64,000 nt of DNA from Butyrivibrio sp. VCB2006 (lineage in GTDB: Bacteria; Bacillota; Clostridia; Lachnospirales; Lachnospiraceae): contig NZ_ATVX01000006.1 of the NCBI RefSeq assembly GCF_000420945.1, forward strand, positions 1 to 64,000, given 5' to 3'. The stretch's first letter is position 1. Each line of letters begins with the position of its first letter. The position numbers and the translations under genes were made by a program. Positions 17,990 to 27,085 of this stretch are shown one piece after another. The notes beneath the pieces were generated by a model. It was not told the DNA's origin, did not search any database, and worked only from the letters and a program-made list of their open reading frames with translations.

Positions 17990-19690
17990 ATGATAAGAAT
18001 TAATCAGATTAAATTTCCACATGATGATAAATTTCATAGCTATGAAGAATTAAAAGGAATCCTTTCTAAGAAGTGCAGTAAAATTCTTAGAATTGATCCC
18101 GGTAACATAGCTGAGCTTGAGATAATTAGACATTCTATTGATGCCAGAAAAAAACCTGAAATTTTCCATATTTATATGGTGGATATTAAGCTTAAGGGGC
18201 TTGATGAGAAGAAGGTTGTTAGTAAGTGCAGAGATAAGAATGTCAGCGTAACGGATAACTGTGGCTATAACTTCAATGAGATGGTAAAGATGAGAAAAAA
18301 TCTTATTGAAGATGATAAAGTTTTTGGAAAATCGAATCAAGACAAAGATATTGTAATAGTGGGTGCTGGCCCTGCAGGTCTTTTTTGCGGGTACATGCTT
18401 GCTTTGAATGGCTTTAAACCTGTCATACTTGAGCGAGGCGCCGATGTAGATAAAAGAACTGAAATCGTTGAGCATTTCTGGAAAACCGGAGAGCTTAATA
18501 CTTCTACAAATGTTCAGTTTGGAGAAGGCGGAGCAGGCACATTTTCCGATGGTAAGCTTAATACCATGGTCAAGGATAAGGATGGAAGAGGAAGACAGGC
18601 TCTTAAGATCTTTGTAGAAAATGGTGCCAATGAAGACATTATTTACGAGGCTAAGCCTCATATCGGCACTGATATTCTCAGAAATGTTGTTAAGAACATG
18701 AGAGAAAAGATTATTACCTGTGGCGGTGAGGTAAAGTTCAACTGCCAGGTTACGGATATACTTCTTGATGAGGATAGCACTGTTAAAGGCGTTGAATATA
18801 TCGATGACTCCAAGCATACAATTAACTGCAGCACAGTGGTACTTGCAATAGGACACAGCGCCAGAGACACCTTCTATATGCTTAAGGATAGAAAGATTGA
18901 TATGGCACCTAAGCCTTTTGCTGTGGGATTTAGAGTTGAGCATCCCCAAAGCCTTATTAATCTGTCACAGTATGGAATGGAAAATCCAAAAGGGCTTCCA
19001 CCTGCACCATATAAACTGACATCAACCACTGATTCCGGAAGAGGAGTTTATTCTTTCTGCATGTGTCCCGGTGGATACGTTGTTAATGCTTCTTCTGAAG
19101 AAGGTATGCTGGCTGTAAATGGTATGAGCTACAGTAAACGTGATGGAAATAACGCTAATTCCGCTATTATCATCACTGTTGATCCCAAAGATTTTGGTTC
19201 AGATGATATCCTTTCCGGAGTTGAGTTCCAAAGAAAACTTGAGAAAAAAGCCTTTGAACTTGGCAAAGGTAAAATTCCGGTTGAATATTACGGCGATTTC
19301 AAGAAAGCAGTTGCTAAAGCCGGAACCGGCAATGAAGCACATGATAATGAAAATAACGAAGAGAAAATTAACACTCCATGCATGTGCGGCGAGTATGTTT
19401 TTGCTGATGTTCACACAATACTCACAGACGATCTGAACTCTGCTTTTGTAGAAGGAATGGAGAAGTTCGGCAGAACTATCCACGGATATAACAATGACGG
19501 TGCACTTGTTTCAGGTGTTGAATCCAGAACCTCTTCACCGGTTAGAATTAACAGAGGAGATAATTGTCAGTCTGTTAATGTTAAAGGTCTTTATCCCTGC
19601 GGCGAGGGTGCAGGATATGCCGGTGGTATTATGTCTGCTGCCATGGATGGAATCAAAATTGCTGAGTATATAGCTGCTTACACTTATTAA
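17990..19690 (+). CDS. FAD-dependent protein of the COG2509 family
   Basis: 566 aa. A ~100-residue N-terminal domain precedes the FAD-binding fold (IVIVGAGPAGLFCGYMLALNG, starting near residue 121). The conserved NVQFGEGGAGTFSDGKLNT segment (~173-191) and terminal YPCGEGAGYAGGIMSAAMDG identify the family of large uncharacterised flavoproteins. A short insertion rich in Asn/Glu (NEAHDNENNEEK) lies near residue 450. No reaction is known for the family. Confidence 0.9.
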   Translation: MIRINQIKFPHDDKFHSYEELKGILSKKCSKILRIDPGNIAELEIIRHSIDARKKPEIFHIYMVDIKLKGLDEKKVVSKCRDKNVSVTDNCGYNFNEMVKMRKNLIEDDKVFGKSNQDKDIVIVGAGPAGLFCGYMLALNGFKPVILERGADVDKRTEIVEHFWKTGELNTSTNVQFGEGGAGTFSDGKLNTMVKDKDGRGRQALKIFVENGANEDIIYEAKPHIGTDILRNVVKNMREKIITCGGEVKFNCQVTDILLDEDSTVKGVEYIDDSKHTINCSTVVLAIGHSARDTFYMLKDRKIDMAPKPFAVGFRVEHPQSLINLSQYGMENPKGLPPAPYKLTSTTDSGRGVYSFCMCPGGYVVNASSEEGMLAVNGMSYSKRDGNNANSAIIITVDPKDFGSDDILSGVEFQRKLEKKAFELGKGKIPVEYYGDFKKAVAKAGTGNEAHDNENNEEKINTPCMCGEYVFADVHTILTDDLNSAFVEGMEKFGRTIHGYNNDGALVSGVESRTSSPVRINRGDNCQSVNVKGLYPCGEGAGYAGGIMSAAMDGIKIAEYIAAYTY

Positions 19691-19706
19691 TATAACGGGT
19701 TTTTAT

Positions 19707-20993
19707 ATGAATTACTTTGTTAACATGAATGGCATCGATGTGAATGCTTATTATAGTGATAATACAGTAAAAGAACTTTTTTTTCCCTTGCTTGAAAGAG
19801 TGACAAAGCTCCAAAAAGAAAAGGGAAGACGTGTTATTGTGTATGTTGCTGCACCTCCCGGTGCAGGTAAGAGTACGCTTTGCAGCTTTCTTCAAAAACT
19901 GTCCGAAGAAAACCCTGATTTTACAAATGCTCAGGCTATTGGAATGGACGGCTTTCATAGGCGTCAGGAGTATCTTGATACCCACAAGACTTTGAGATGT
20001 GGCCGAGAGATTTTTATGGCTGAGATTAAGGGGGCTCCTGAGACCTTTGATCTAACAGCATTTGAAGAAAAGATAAAAGAATTAACTATATCTGAAAAAG
20101 TTGGTTGGCCTGTCTATGACAGGCTTTTACATAATCCTGTTGAAGATGCTGTCGTTGTAGACGGAAGTATAGTTTTTCTCGAAGGAAATTATCTTCTACT
20201 TGATCAGGAGGGATGGAGAGATCTAAAGAAATACTCAGATCTTACCATTTTTATAAAAGCTGATCCTGATATGCTAAGAGAAAGGCTAATTGCCAGAAAA
20301 GCTGCCAGTGGAAATACCTTGGATAAGGCAACTGAATTTGTAGATTCAAGCGATATGGCCAATGTAAACCTGTGCCTTAATGATTCAGATATCTCGGATT
20401 TAACCTTTGTCCTGGATGATGAAGGTGAATATTATCTGGATAAATCAAATATCAGAAAGCTTATTCTTGAAAAGAGAAATAAGCTAGGCCCTGATGAAAT
20501 AAGAGAAAAGAGTGAAATAATTAAAAATAAGCTTCTTGCACTTCCTGAATATGAGAAGGCCCATAGTATATTGATTTATGCTTCCATGGGAAGTGAAGTG
20601 ATCACCGATGAAATCATACTGGATGCCTGGTCCAAAGGTAAAAATGTGTTTTGCCCCAAAGTAACAGATAAGGCTAACAGACAAATGAGTTTTGTCCAAA
20701 TTGAATCACTTGAGGATCTTAAAAAAGGCTATTTCGGAATAAGAGAACCGGAGATAAATGAAGGCTCAAAAATATATACTGATTCTATGAGTGATGCTTT
20801 AGTTGTTATGCCCGGTGTTGCTTTTGATAAGGATAGGAACAGAATTGGCTATAACGGCGGCTTTTATGATACTTTTCTTGCGGACAATAAGGACTTAGAT
20901 ACTGTGGCTCTTGCCTTTGATGTCCAGATATATGACGGACGGATATATAAGGAGAAGCATGATATAAAACCTGATCGTATTATTACTTCTTAA
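19707..20993 (+). CDS. Fusion: FrcK/uridine-kinase-like P-loop kinase + 5-formyl-THF cyclo-ligase
   Basis: One uninterrupted frame encodes two enzymes. Residues ~1-240 are a nucleoside/sugar kinase-like P-loop domain: Walker A AAPPGAGKSTL with Lys55, followed by MDGFHRRQEYL and VFLEGNYLLLDQEGW. Residues ~243-428 are a whole 5-formyltetrahydrofolate cyclo-ligase, opening NIRKLILEKRNKL and carrying the signature GVAFDKDRNRIGYNGGFYD (Gly381-Gly385 loop). The second half converts 5-formyl-THF to methenyl-THF, feeding FolD. The kinase substrate is not known. The cyclo-ligase normally stands alone at ~180-200 aa. Confidence 0.85.
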   Translation: MNYFVNMNGIDVNAYYSDNTVKELFFPLLERVTKLQKEKGRRVIVYVAAPPGAGKSTLCSFLQKLSEENPDFTNAQAIGMDGFHRRQEYLDTHKTLRCGREIFMAEIKGAPETFDLTAFEEKIKELTISEKVGWPVYDRLLHNPVEDAVVVDGSIVFLEGNYLLLDQEGWRDLKKYSDLTIFIKADPDMLRERLIARKAASGNTLDKATEFVDSSDMANVNLCLNDSDISDLTFVLDDEGEYYLDKSNIRKLILEKRNKLGPDEIREKSEIIKNKLLALPEYEKAHSILIYASMGSEVITDEIILDAWSKGKNVFCPKVTDKANRQMSFVQIESLEDLKKGYFGIREPEINEGSKIYTDSMSDALVVMPGVAFDKDRNRIGYNGGFYDTFLADNKDLDTVALAFDVQIYDGRIYKEKHDIKPDRIITS

Positions 20994-21067
20994 AATTTGT
21001 AATTTTTGAGTTCAAAATTTACAAAAACAATTTTGAATATTCCATTTTTTTATACCTTTCACTTTTC

Positions 21068-21116
21068 TATAATGAGTACTGTAATTGGTAGGTGAGTTTC
21101 CAAAGTCGCACTCACC
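21068..21116 (+). promoter_or_regulatory. Possible promoter and leader hairpin of the sugar transporter operon
   Basis: TATAAT at 21068-21073 is a good -10 without an obvious -35, fitting an activated promoter. The leader then folds GGTGAG (21091-21096) with CTCACC (21111-21116) across a 14-base loop, about 40 bases before the start codon. The ~70 bases upstream are very AT-rich with partial dyads around TTTGTAA/TTACAAA. Confidence 0.35.
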
Positions 21117-21155
21117 GTAATCTAACTCATTTAGAGAAGGGAAGGGTATTTTATT

Positions 21156-22517
21156 ATGAAAAAGAAAATTCTTAGTACTCTCGTTTGTCTCACTGTAGCA
21201 GCTACAACAATTATCGGTTGTGGTTCACAGGCTCCAGCAGCTAACACAGATACAGTTGCACCTGAGACACAGACAGAAACTACTGAAACTAAGACAGAAG
21301 AGAAGGCAGCTGATACAACAGCTGAGGCTTCAGGGGATAAGGTAACACTTTCAATCTACACACAGTATGCAGATGATGATACAAAGGTTCCTTATGACTA
21401 CGCTGTAGAGAAACTTGCAGAGGCTTATCCAAATGTTGAGCTTAACCTCATTGTACAGGCGCAGGATGATGGACAGACACTTAAGACTCTTGCGGCTACA
21501 GGACAGCTTCCTGATATCTATCAGGCTTCAACAGATATTATCAACACATTCCGTGAGTCAAACCAGATCATGGTACTCAACGATGTAGCTCAGTCTACAG
21601 GCTTCCTTGATAAGCTCTATGACGCTAACAAGGATCTTGCATATGCAGAGGATGGCAATATTTATGCATTCCCATTCTCAGGTCAGGAATATGTTCTTTG
21701 GTACTACAATAAGGCTCTCTTTGCAGAGAACAACCTTGAGGTTCCTGAGACATATGACGATCTTCTTAACTGCATCGAAGTATTTAAGTCAAAGGGCATC
21801 ACACCTCTTGCACTTTTCGGTCAGGAAGGTTGGAACACAGCTGCTGCTTATGACGTAATCGCTACAAGATACACAGCTGGCGGTATCAAGGCTCTTGATG
21901 AGGGCTCTGCTTCAATCACAGATGAAGCTTATGTAAACGCTGCTAAGAAGATGGAAGAGCTTGTTGCTGCAGGCCTCTACCAGGATGATGCTACAACAAC
22001 TAACTACGATCAGGCTTCTGAGAAGTTCCTTTCAGGTGAAGCTGCTATGTTCATCAACGGTCAGTGGTACATCGAGGATGCTACAAAGGCACTCGGCGAG
22101 GATGTTGACTGGATGTTCTACCCAGCAGAGGATGCTGCTTCATACGAAGCTGGCAAGGCTGTATTCTCAGGCGGTGGTTCTTCTTCAGGATTTGCTGTAA
22201 ACCCAGATTCAGAGAATGCTGAGCTCGCTGCAGAAGTTGCTGAGTTCATCACAGAGAAGTACTGCGAAGCAAAGGTTATGTACAGACACAATCCACTTGT
22301 TGCTCTTAACACTGGCGCTCAGTCAGATTCAGAGCTCCCAGCTATGATGCAGAAGCTTTCTGACACACTTCCTTCAGTAACAGCAACAACAAAGTTCACA
22401 TGGGGACTTACAAATTCAACATTTAACGATGCTATTCAGTCTGAGTCACAGGGTCTTGTTTCAGGACAGTTCACAGCTGAAGAGTTCATCCAGGATATCG
22501 AAGATACAATGGAGTAA
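21156..22517 (+). CDS. Sugar ABC transporter, extracellular solute-binding lipoprotein
   Basis: 453 aa, family 1 solute-binding protein (MsmE/MalE type). The signal peptide ends in a lipobox (TTIIGC, Cys22), after which an Ala/Thr/Glu-rich linker tethers the binding domain to the membrane. The mature part shows the family pattern (LPDIYQAS, YVLWYYNKALFAENNLEVPETYDD, AAMFINGQWYI). Codon use is highly biased towards GCT/ACA/CTT, suggesting strong expression. It is followed by two permease genes. No ATPase gene is nearby, so a shared MsmK-type ATPase is likely. The sugar cannot be named. Confidence 0.92.
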   Translation: MKKKILSTLVCLTVAATTIIGCGSQAPAANTDTVAPETQTETTETKTEEKAADTTAEASGDKVTLSIYTQYADDDTKVPYDYAVEKLAEAYPNVELNLIVQAQDDGQTLKTLAATGQLPDIYQASTDIINTFRESNQIMVLNDVAQSTGFLDKLYDANKDLAYAEDGNIYAFPFSGQEYVLWYYNKALFAENNLEVPETYDDLLNCIEVFKSKGITPLALFGQEGWNTAAAYDVIATRYTAGGIKALDEGSASITDEAYVNAAKKMEELVAAGLYQDDATTTNYDQASEKFLSGEAAMFINGQWYIEDATKALGEDVDWMFYPAEDAASYEAGKAVFSGGGSSSGFAVNPDSENAELAAEVAEFITEKYCEAKVMYRHNPLVALNTGAQSDSELPAMMQKLSDTLPSVTATTKFTWGLTNSTFNDAIQSESQGLVSGQFTAEEFIQDIEDTME

Positions 22518-22550
22518 TTAAGCTTTTTAGAGAAGGCTTGTAATTAAAAT

Positions 22551-22601
22551 GGTGCGGGGTTATAGCAGAATAAGGGGTTATATCTGCTGGCTCCGCACCA
22601 A
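22551..22601 (+). promoter_or_regulatory. Intercistronic stem-loop between binding protein and permeases
   Basis: TGGTGCGG (22551-22558) pairs perfectly with CCGCACCA (22594-22601), and an inner stem AGCAGA (22565-22570) / TCTGCT (22584-22589) lies inside. There is no strong U-tract. Such structures commonly stabilise the upstream binding-protein message or partly end transcription, giving more binding protein than permease. Confidence 0.65.
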
Positions 22602-22664
22602 AATTTTGAAAAGATATTATGTATTGGGAACACATTATTTTTCTGAAGAAATAGGGAGAAAACC

Positions 22665-23576
22665 ATGAAAAAATACATGGGAAACAAGCTGGCTATACTA
22701 CTTTTTATTCTGCCGGCCCTTGCAATTTTTATAACATTTGATTTTATTCCGATCATCCAGGTTTTTGCTTACAGTTTTACTGACTGGAATGGTCTTACAA
22801 TTCCGAATTTTACAGGCCTTAAGAACTATATTGACCTGTTCACAGATAGAGTATTTTTTACATCAAACAGAAACCAGATCATATTCGCTGTAGTAATTAC
22901 TGTTTATCAGATGCTCTTTGCAACTGTCTTTGCAATTACTATTTCCGATAAGAAGATGAAGGGAAGAAAGTTCCTTAGAGTCGCTTACTTCATTCCGGTT
23001 ATTCTTTCTGTAACTGTTGTATGTCAGCTGTGGAGTGCAATTCTTGCAGGAGATGGTCTTCTTAACAAGGTTGTACAGCTCTGGAATGGAGATTTCAAAC
23101 AGAACTGGCTTGGCGACAGATATAAAGCAATTTATGTTATAGCATTTGTAAATGCATGGCAGTGGATGGGATATCAGTTTGCACTTATCGTTGCCGGTAT
23201 CAAGTCAATTCCTTCCGATTACTATGAGGCTGCCAGAATTGATGGCTGCTCAAATGTTAGAGCACATATGAAGATCACAATTCCTCTTCTTGCTGAGACA
23301 TATAAGTTCTGTCTTATCATTTCGCTTACAGGTGGTATCAAAGCCTTCACTGAGATGAACATTTTGACAGGCGGTGGTCCTAACAAGTCAACATATACAC
23401 TTACTTACATGATGTACAACGCAGCCTTTAAGAAATCCAACTATGGTTATGGTCTTTCTGCTGCATCAGTCATGGTAATTGAATGTATGCTTGTAATGCT
23501 GGTTATCAACTTTATCTTTAGAGACAGAGACCAGAAGAAGGAAGAAGAAAAAGCAAGGAGGAAGCGTAATGCGTAA
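22665..23576 (+). CDS. Sugar ABC transporter permease (MalF/MsmF type)
   Basis: 303 aa with about six membrane helices and the cytoplasmic ATPase-contact EAA loop YEAARIDGCSNVRAHMKITIP (shortened: EAARIDGCSNVRAHMKI). Ribosome site AGGGAG. It overlaps the next permease gene by eight bases. Works with the lipoprotein upstream and an ATPase encoded elsewhere. Confidence 0.92.
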   Translation: MKKYMGNKLAILLFILPALAIFITFDFIPIIQVFAYSFTDWNGLTIPNFTGLKNYIDLFTDRVFFTSNRNQIIFAVVITVYQMLFATVFAITISDKKMKGRKFLRVAYFIPVILSVTVVCQLWSAILAGDGLLNKVVQLWNGDFKQNWLGDRYKAIYVIAFVNAWQWMGYQFALIVAGIKSIPSDYYEAARIDGCSNVRAHMKITIPLLAETYKFCLIISLTGGIKAFTEMNILTGGGPNKSTYTLTYMMYNAAFKKSNYGYGLSAASVMVIECMLVMLVINFIFRDRDQKKEEEKARRKRNA

Positions 23577-24414
23577 GGACAGTAATAATAAAGCACTGCA
23601 TTACATATTTGTGGCATTTTGCTGGATTTATGCAGCGTTTTCATTGTATCCACTTATCTGGATGTTATTTTATTCATTCAAGACCAATCAGGAAATCTTT
23701 GTAACAAACCCATTTGGTTTCCCTTGGCCACTTCACTATGAGAACTATATTACAGCATGGACCAAGTATGACGTTCCGCTGTACTTTATGAACAGTTTGA
23801 TCGTTTCAATCGGAACTGTTGCAATAACAATCTTTGCAGCGCTTCTTTTCTCATATGCTACCAGCAGAATGGTTTGGAAGCTCAAGACCTTTACAAGACT
23901 TTTCCTTGGACTTGGAATGTTTATTCCTGTACAGGCTATCATGATTCCTGTTGTTAAGGTTGTTCAGAAGTTTAATCTTATGGGAACAAGATGGTCACTG
24001 ATTTTCCCTTATATCGCAATCAACCTTGCTTTTGCATGTATGGTTTATTACGGATTCTTTAAGGGAATTCCTATGGAGCTGGAAGAGGCTGCCTGCATGG
24101 ATGGCGCAAACATTTATCAGACTTTCTTTATGATTATTGAGCCACTTGTAAGACCTGCTACAGTAACACTTATCATTTATATCTTCCTGAACGCTTGGAA
24201 CGAGTTTATCCTTGCCAACGTTGTTGTAGGAAGTATCCCAGAGCTCAAGACCCTGCCACTTGGAGTTTTGTTCTTCCAGGGCGAGTTCACCACAGACTGG
24301 GGCGGAATGGGAGCAACAATGGTAATTGCTTCATTCCCGGCAATCATTGTATATTCTATTTTCTCTGAGCAGGTAGAAAGCGCCATGACGATTGGCGGTG
24401 CTGTTAAGGGCTGA
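23569..24414 (+). CDS. Sugar ABC transporter permease (MalG/MsmG type)
   Basis: 281 aa, about six membrane helices. EAA loop EEAACMDGANIYQTFFMII near residues 170-188. The start ATG overlaps the end of the first permease, with a GGAGGAAG ribosome site inside that gene. The operon ends at the terminator 24422-24456. Confidence 0.92.
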   Translation: MRKDSNNKALHYIFVAFCWIYAAFSLYPLIWMLFYSFKTNQEIFVTNPFGFPWPLHYENYITAWTKYDVPLYFMNSLIVSIGTVAITIFAALLFSYATSRMVWKLKTFTRLFLGLGMFIPVQAIMIPVVKVVQKFNLMGTRWSLIFPYIAINLAFACMVYYGFFKGIPMELEEAACMDGANIYQTFFMIIEPLVRPATVTLIIYIFLNAWNEFILANVVVGSIPELKTLPLGVLFFQGEFTTDWGGMGATMVIASFPAIIVYSIFSEQVESAMTIGGAVKG

Positions 24415-24421
24415 TATTTTT

Positions 24422-24456
24422 CCCCTAAGGTAGAAAAACCTACCTTAGGGGTTTTT
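24422..24456 (+). terminator. Terminator of the sugar transporter operon
   Basis: Perfect 12-bp stem CCCCTAAGGTAG (24422-24433) / CTACCTTAGGGG (24440-24451), six-base loop, then TTTTT. Preceded by a T/A-rich stretch. Confidence 0.95.
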
Positions 24457-24464
24457 GCGCTATA

Positions 24465-24473
24465 TGATATACT
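24465..24473 (+). promoter_or_regulatory. Extended -10 promoter for the YczE-like gene
   Basis: TGATATACT matches TGnTATAnT, 35 bases before the start codon and just after the preceding terminator. Confidence 0.4.
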
Positions 24474-24507
24474 AGGTTAGAAATAAAATGTATGGAGATT
24501 ATGAAAA

Positions 24508-25167
24508 ATGACATCATCAATGAAGAAAAGGATAGGCATGTCCCTATTTGGAGTAATAACCTGTGCTATAAGCGTTGGTATTTTTAAGATTGCGGCTCTT
24601 GGAGTTGACCCATTTCAGTCCTTTATGGCCGGTCTTGATGCTCTGGTGCCGATAAAGTTTGGAACCCTATATATGATTACTAATGCAGTTATGCTTTTAT
24701 TCGCGCTTATATTTGACAGACACTACATCGGCATTGCAACATTTATCAATCTGTTTCTGCTTGGATACATTACTCAGTTTACCTATGAATTTCTTCAGAC
24801 AATAATTGTTGAACCATCCATGGTGGTGAGAGCTCTGTGCCTTGTAGTTGGCGTAGTTATTCTGTGTTTTGGTTCAGCCTTTTATATGACTGCAGATCTT
24901 GGTGTTTCAACTTATGATGCGGTAGCTCTTATTATTGTTAATACATGGAAAAAAGGAAAGTTTCAGTATGTAAGGATCATTACAGATCTTGTTTGTATTG
25001 CTATAGGTACAGCTCTTTTCCTGATAGCAGGGCATTCAATTCCGGAGATTCCTACAATTGTAGGCGTAGGTACTATTATCACAGCTTTTTTCATGGGACC
25101 TCTTATAGAGTATTTCAATATTCATATTACAAGACCTTTCCTTCACAAAGGCGAGAAGGCAAATTGA
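24508..25167 (+). CDS. YczE/YyaS/YitT-like integral membrane protein
   Basis: 219 aa, mostly hydrophobic, about five membrane helices, no recognised catalytic motif. The opening MKKRIGMSLFGVITCAISVGIFKIA and the ALGVDPFQSFMAGL segment resemble the YczE-like group of Firmicutes membrane proteins of unknown role. The start could also be the ATG at 24520. It separates the sugar transporter from the sensor kinase but has its own promoter. Confidence 0.75.
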   Translation: MTSSMKKRIGMSLFGVITCAISVGIFKIAALGVDPFQSFMAGLDALVPIKFGTLYMITNAVMLLFALIFDRHYIGIATFINLFLLGYITQFTYEFLQTIIVEPSMVVRALCLVVGVVILCFGSAFYMTADLGVSTYDAVALIIVNTWKKGKFQYVRIITDLVCIAIGTALFLIAGHSIPEIPTIVGVGTIITAFFMGPLIEYFNIHITRPFLHKGEKAN

Positions 25168-25198
25168 TTTTTTAGCTATTTTATTCGTATAAACAACT

Positions 25199-27070
25199 AT
25201 GACAAATAAAGATTTACGAGACATGACACTTAGGGACATGGAAGAGTACACTCCCCGGGGCAGGAGCCGCGGACGTGAGCGTGCAAGGAACATGTCCATC
25301 AAGTACAAGATTGCATCAATAACAATTCTGGTAGCACTGATTCCAATGGTGGTACTGACTGTTTTGATGCTTTTTTTCTATAACAGAGCCATTATGCAAA
25401 GAGCGGACAAGCAGATAGAAGAGAACATCAGGATAATGTCTGACAGGCTTTCATCAGTTCTGCAAAATGGTGAACTTTGTTCTAATAATCTAACCATCGA
25501 ATTTGGAAATTACTACAATGACAAGTCAATGAAGCAGGTTACAAGAGACAGTAAGGTTACGAGCCAGTTGTCTCAGTCGCTTCTTGTGTATAACGGCATT
25601 TCTTCAATTGTTTTTATAGATCGCAATGGTAGATTTTATTCTACAAACCCAGCATTTAACGATGAAAGTACTGAAATTAAATATTCAAATTATGTTTATG
25701 AGCTTTCAGAGGCAAACGGTAAAACTGTGATCATGGATCCCATGGACAATCCCTTCAATAGAGAGGGAAAAGAAGTTATTACTATGGGAAAGCATGTAAT
25801 TAACATAGTTACAGGAACTCATTTGGGATATCTTTTTATAAATATGAATAAGAACTATCTCATTGAGTCCTCTCAAAGCGAAATAAGCTATTATTTCCTT
25901 TATGACTCTTCTTCAAATGTTATAACGGAGTCTGAAGTTAAGGATCCAATCTATGCTGATGAGGAATTTGCAAAGAGTCTTTTAAATACTGATGAAAAGC
26001 TGATTGAGTATCAGAATGAATCTTATCTTTTTGCCAGGGATAGAATTGATAAATTTGATCTGACTGTTGTCGGAATTACTAACCTTAATAAGTTTAATGT
26101 TACAGGTAAGGATTTTAGATTTATTCTTTTGACAACAGGATCTTTTACCGCAGTACTTCTTTTTATTTCTGTTTGGTTTTCTGCAAACTTTGTAACCAAG
26201 CCGCTGAAGGTTTTGCATGACGGTGCGGAGCAGATTGCTGAAGGTGATATGAGCATAAGATTCAGGTTTAAGACCAAGGATGAGATTGGTAGGCTGGGCA
26301 GAATCTTTAACTATATGACTCAGAGAAACAAAGAGCTTTTGCAGCAGGTAGATGACGAGGCTAAAAAGAAGAGAGAATATGAGCTTGCTCTTATCCAGGA
26401 GCAGGTAAAACCACATTTTCTTTATAATACTCTGGATATTATCATAATGCTTATTGAGATGAACAGGAGTAAGGAAGCTGCCAGAGTTACTCATAAGCTT
26501 GCTAATTACTACAAGAATTCTCTTTCCGGAAGTGAAGAAATTGTATCCATAGAAAGAGAAATCCAGATAATCAGGGACTATCTTGACCTGCAAACCATGC
26601 GCTATGGTGATAAATTCAGCTATGAGATTGACGTGGATGAAGCAGTGTTTAAGTCTCAGATACCCAAGATGACACTTCAGCCTCTTGTTGAAAATGCCAT
26701 CTATCATGGAATAAAAAACAAATCCAGCTGGGGTAAGATTACGGTTAAAGGAAGATTCAATTCCGGAAATGATGAGAAATCTTATGTTGAACTTAAGGTA
26801 ATAGATGACGGCATTGGCATGCCTCAGGCTGAACTAAGTAAACTCAATGAGCTTCTAAGTAAAGAGGAGCCCTTTGACAATGATGAGAGAAAAAAGGCCA
26901 AAGAGGCAGAGATTACAGATCACGACTCTACAAAGGGCGGAAGCCACTTTGGACTTTATAGCGTAGCCAAGAGAATTAAGCTTTACTTTGGAAAAGAGTA
27001 CGGCGCGGGAATTGAAAGTATAGAAGGCGTCGGTACAACAGTAATTGTTACAGTTCCATATTCTGAATAA
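25199..27070 (+). CDS. Sensor histidine kinase, YesM family
   Basis: 623 aa. An unusually long, arginine-rich cytoplasmic N-terminus (about 35 residues) precedes the first membrane helix (ITILVALIPMVVLTVLML). An extracellular sensor follows (~60-300), then a second helix (~302-322), a HAMP domain, and the His_kinase domain with phospho-acceptor His406 in QVKPHFLYNTLDII. The HATPase domain carries LVENAIYHGIKNK and DDGIGM. No clear ribosome site precedes the assigned ATG, so the true start is uncertain. This class senses sugars with the neighbouring AraC regulator. Confidence 0.9.
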   Translation: MTNKDLRDMTLRDMEEYTPRGRSRGRERARNMSIKYKIASITILVALIPMVVLTVLMLFFYNRAIMQRADKQIEENIRIMSDRLSSVLQNGELCSNNLTIEFGNYYNDKSMKQVTRDSKVTSQLSQSLLVYNGISSIVFIDRNGRFYSTNPAFNDESTEIKYSNYVYELSEANGKTVIMDPMDNPFNREGKEVITMGKHVINIVTGTHLGYLFINMNKNYLIESSQSEISYYFLYDSSSNVITESEVKDPIYADEEFAKSLLNTDEKLIEYQNESYLFARDRIDKFDLTVVGITNLNKFNVTGKDFRFILLTTGSFTAVLLFISVWFSANFVTKPLKVLHDGAEQIAEGDMSIRFRFKTKDEIGRLGRIFNYMTQRNKELLQQVDDEAKKKREYELALIQEQVKPHFLYNTLDIIIMLIEMNRSKEAARVTHKLANYYKNSLSGSEEIVSIEREIQIIRDYLDLQTMRYGDKFSYEIDVDEAVFKSQIPKMTLQPLVENAIYHGIKNKSSWGKITVKGRFNSGNDEKSYVELKVIDDGIGMPQAELSKLNELLSKEEPFDNDERKKAKEAEITDHDSTKGGSHFGLYSVAKRIKLYFGKEYGAGIESIEGVGTTVIVTVPYSE

Positions 27071-27085
27071 AAACGGAGAATAGTA

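Noticed and set aside
18050..18949. Long minus-strand open frame opposite the COG2509 flavoprotein gene
   Set aside because: It is the antisense shadow of a well-supported gene; cysteine/serine/isoleucine-rich composition and no motif.
25982..26707. Minus-strand frame opposite the histidine kinase gene
   Set aside because: Shadow; the plus strand carries HAMP and the phospho-acceptor His motif.
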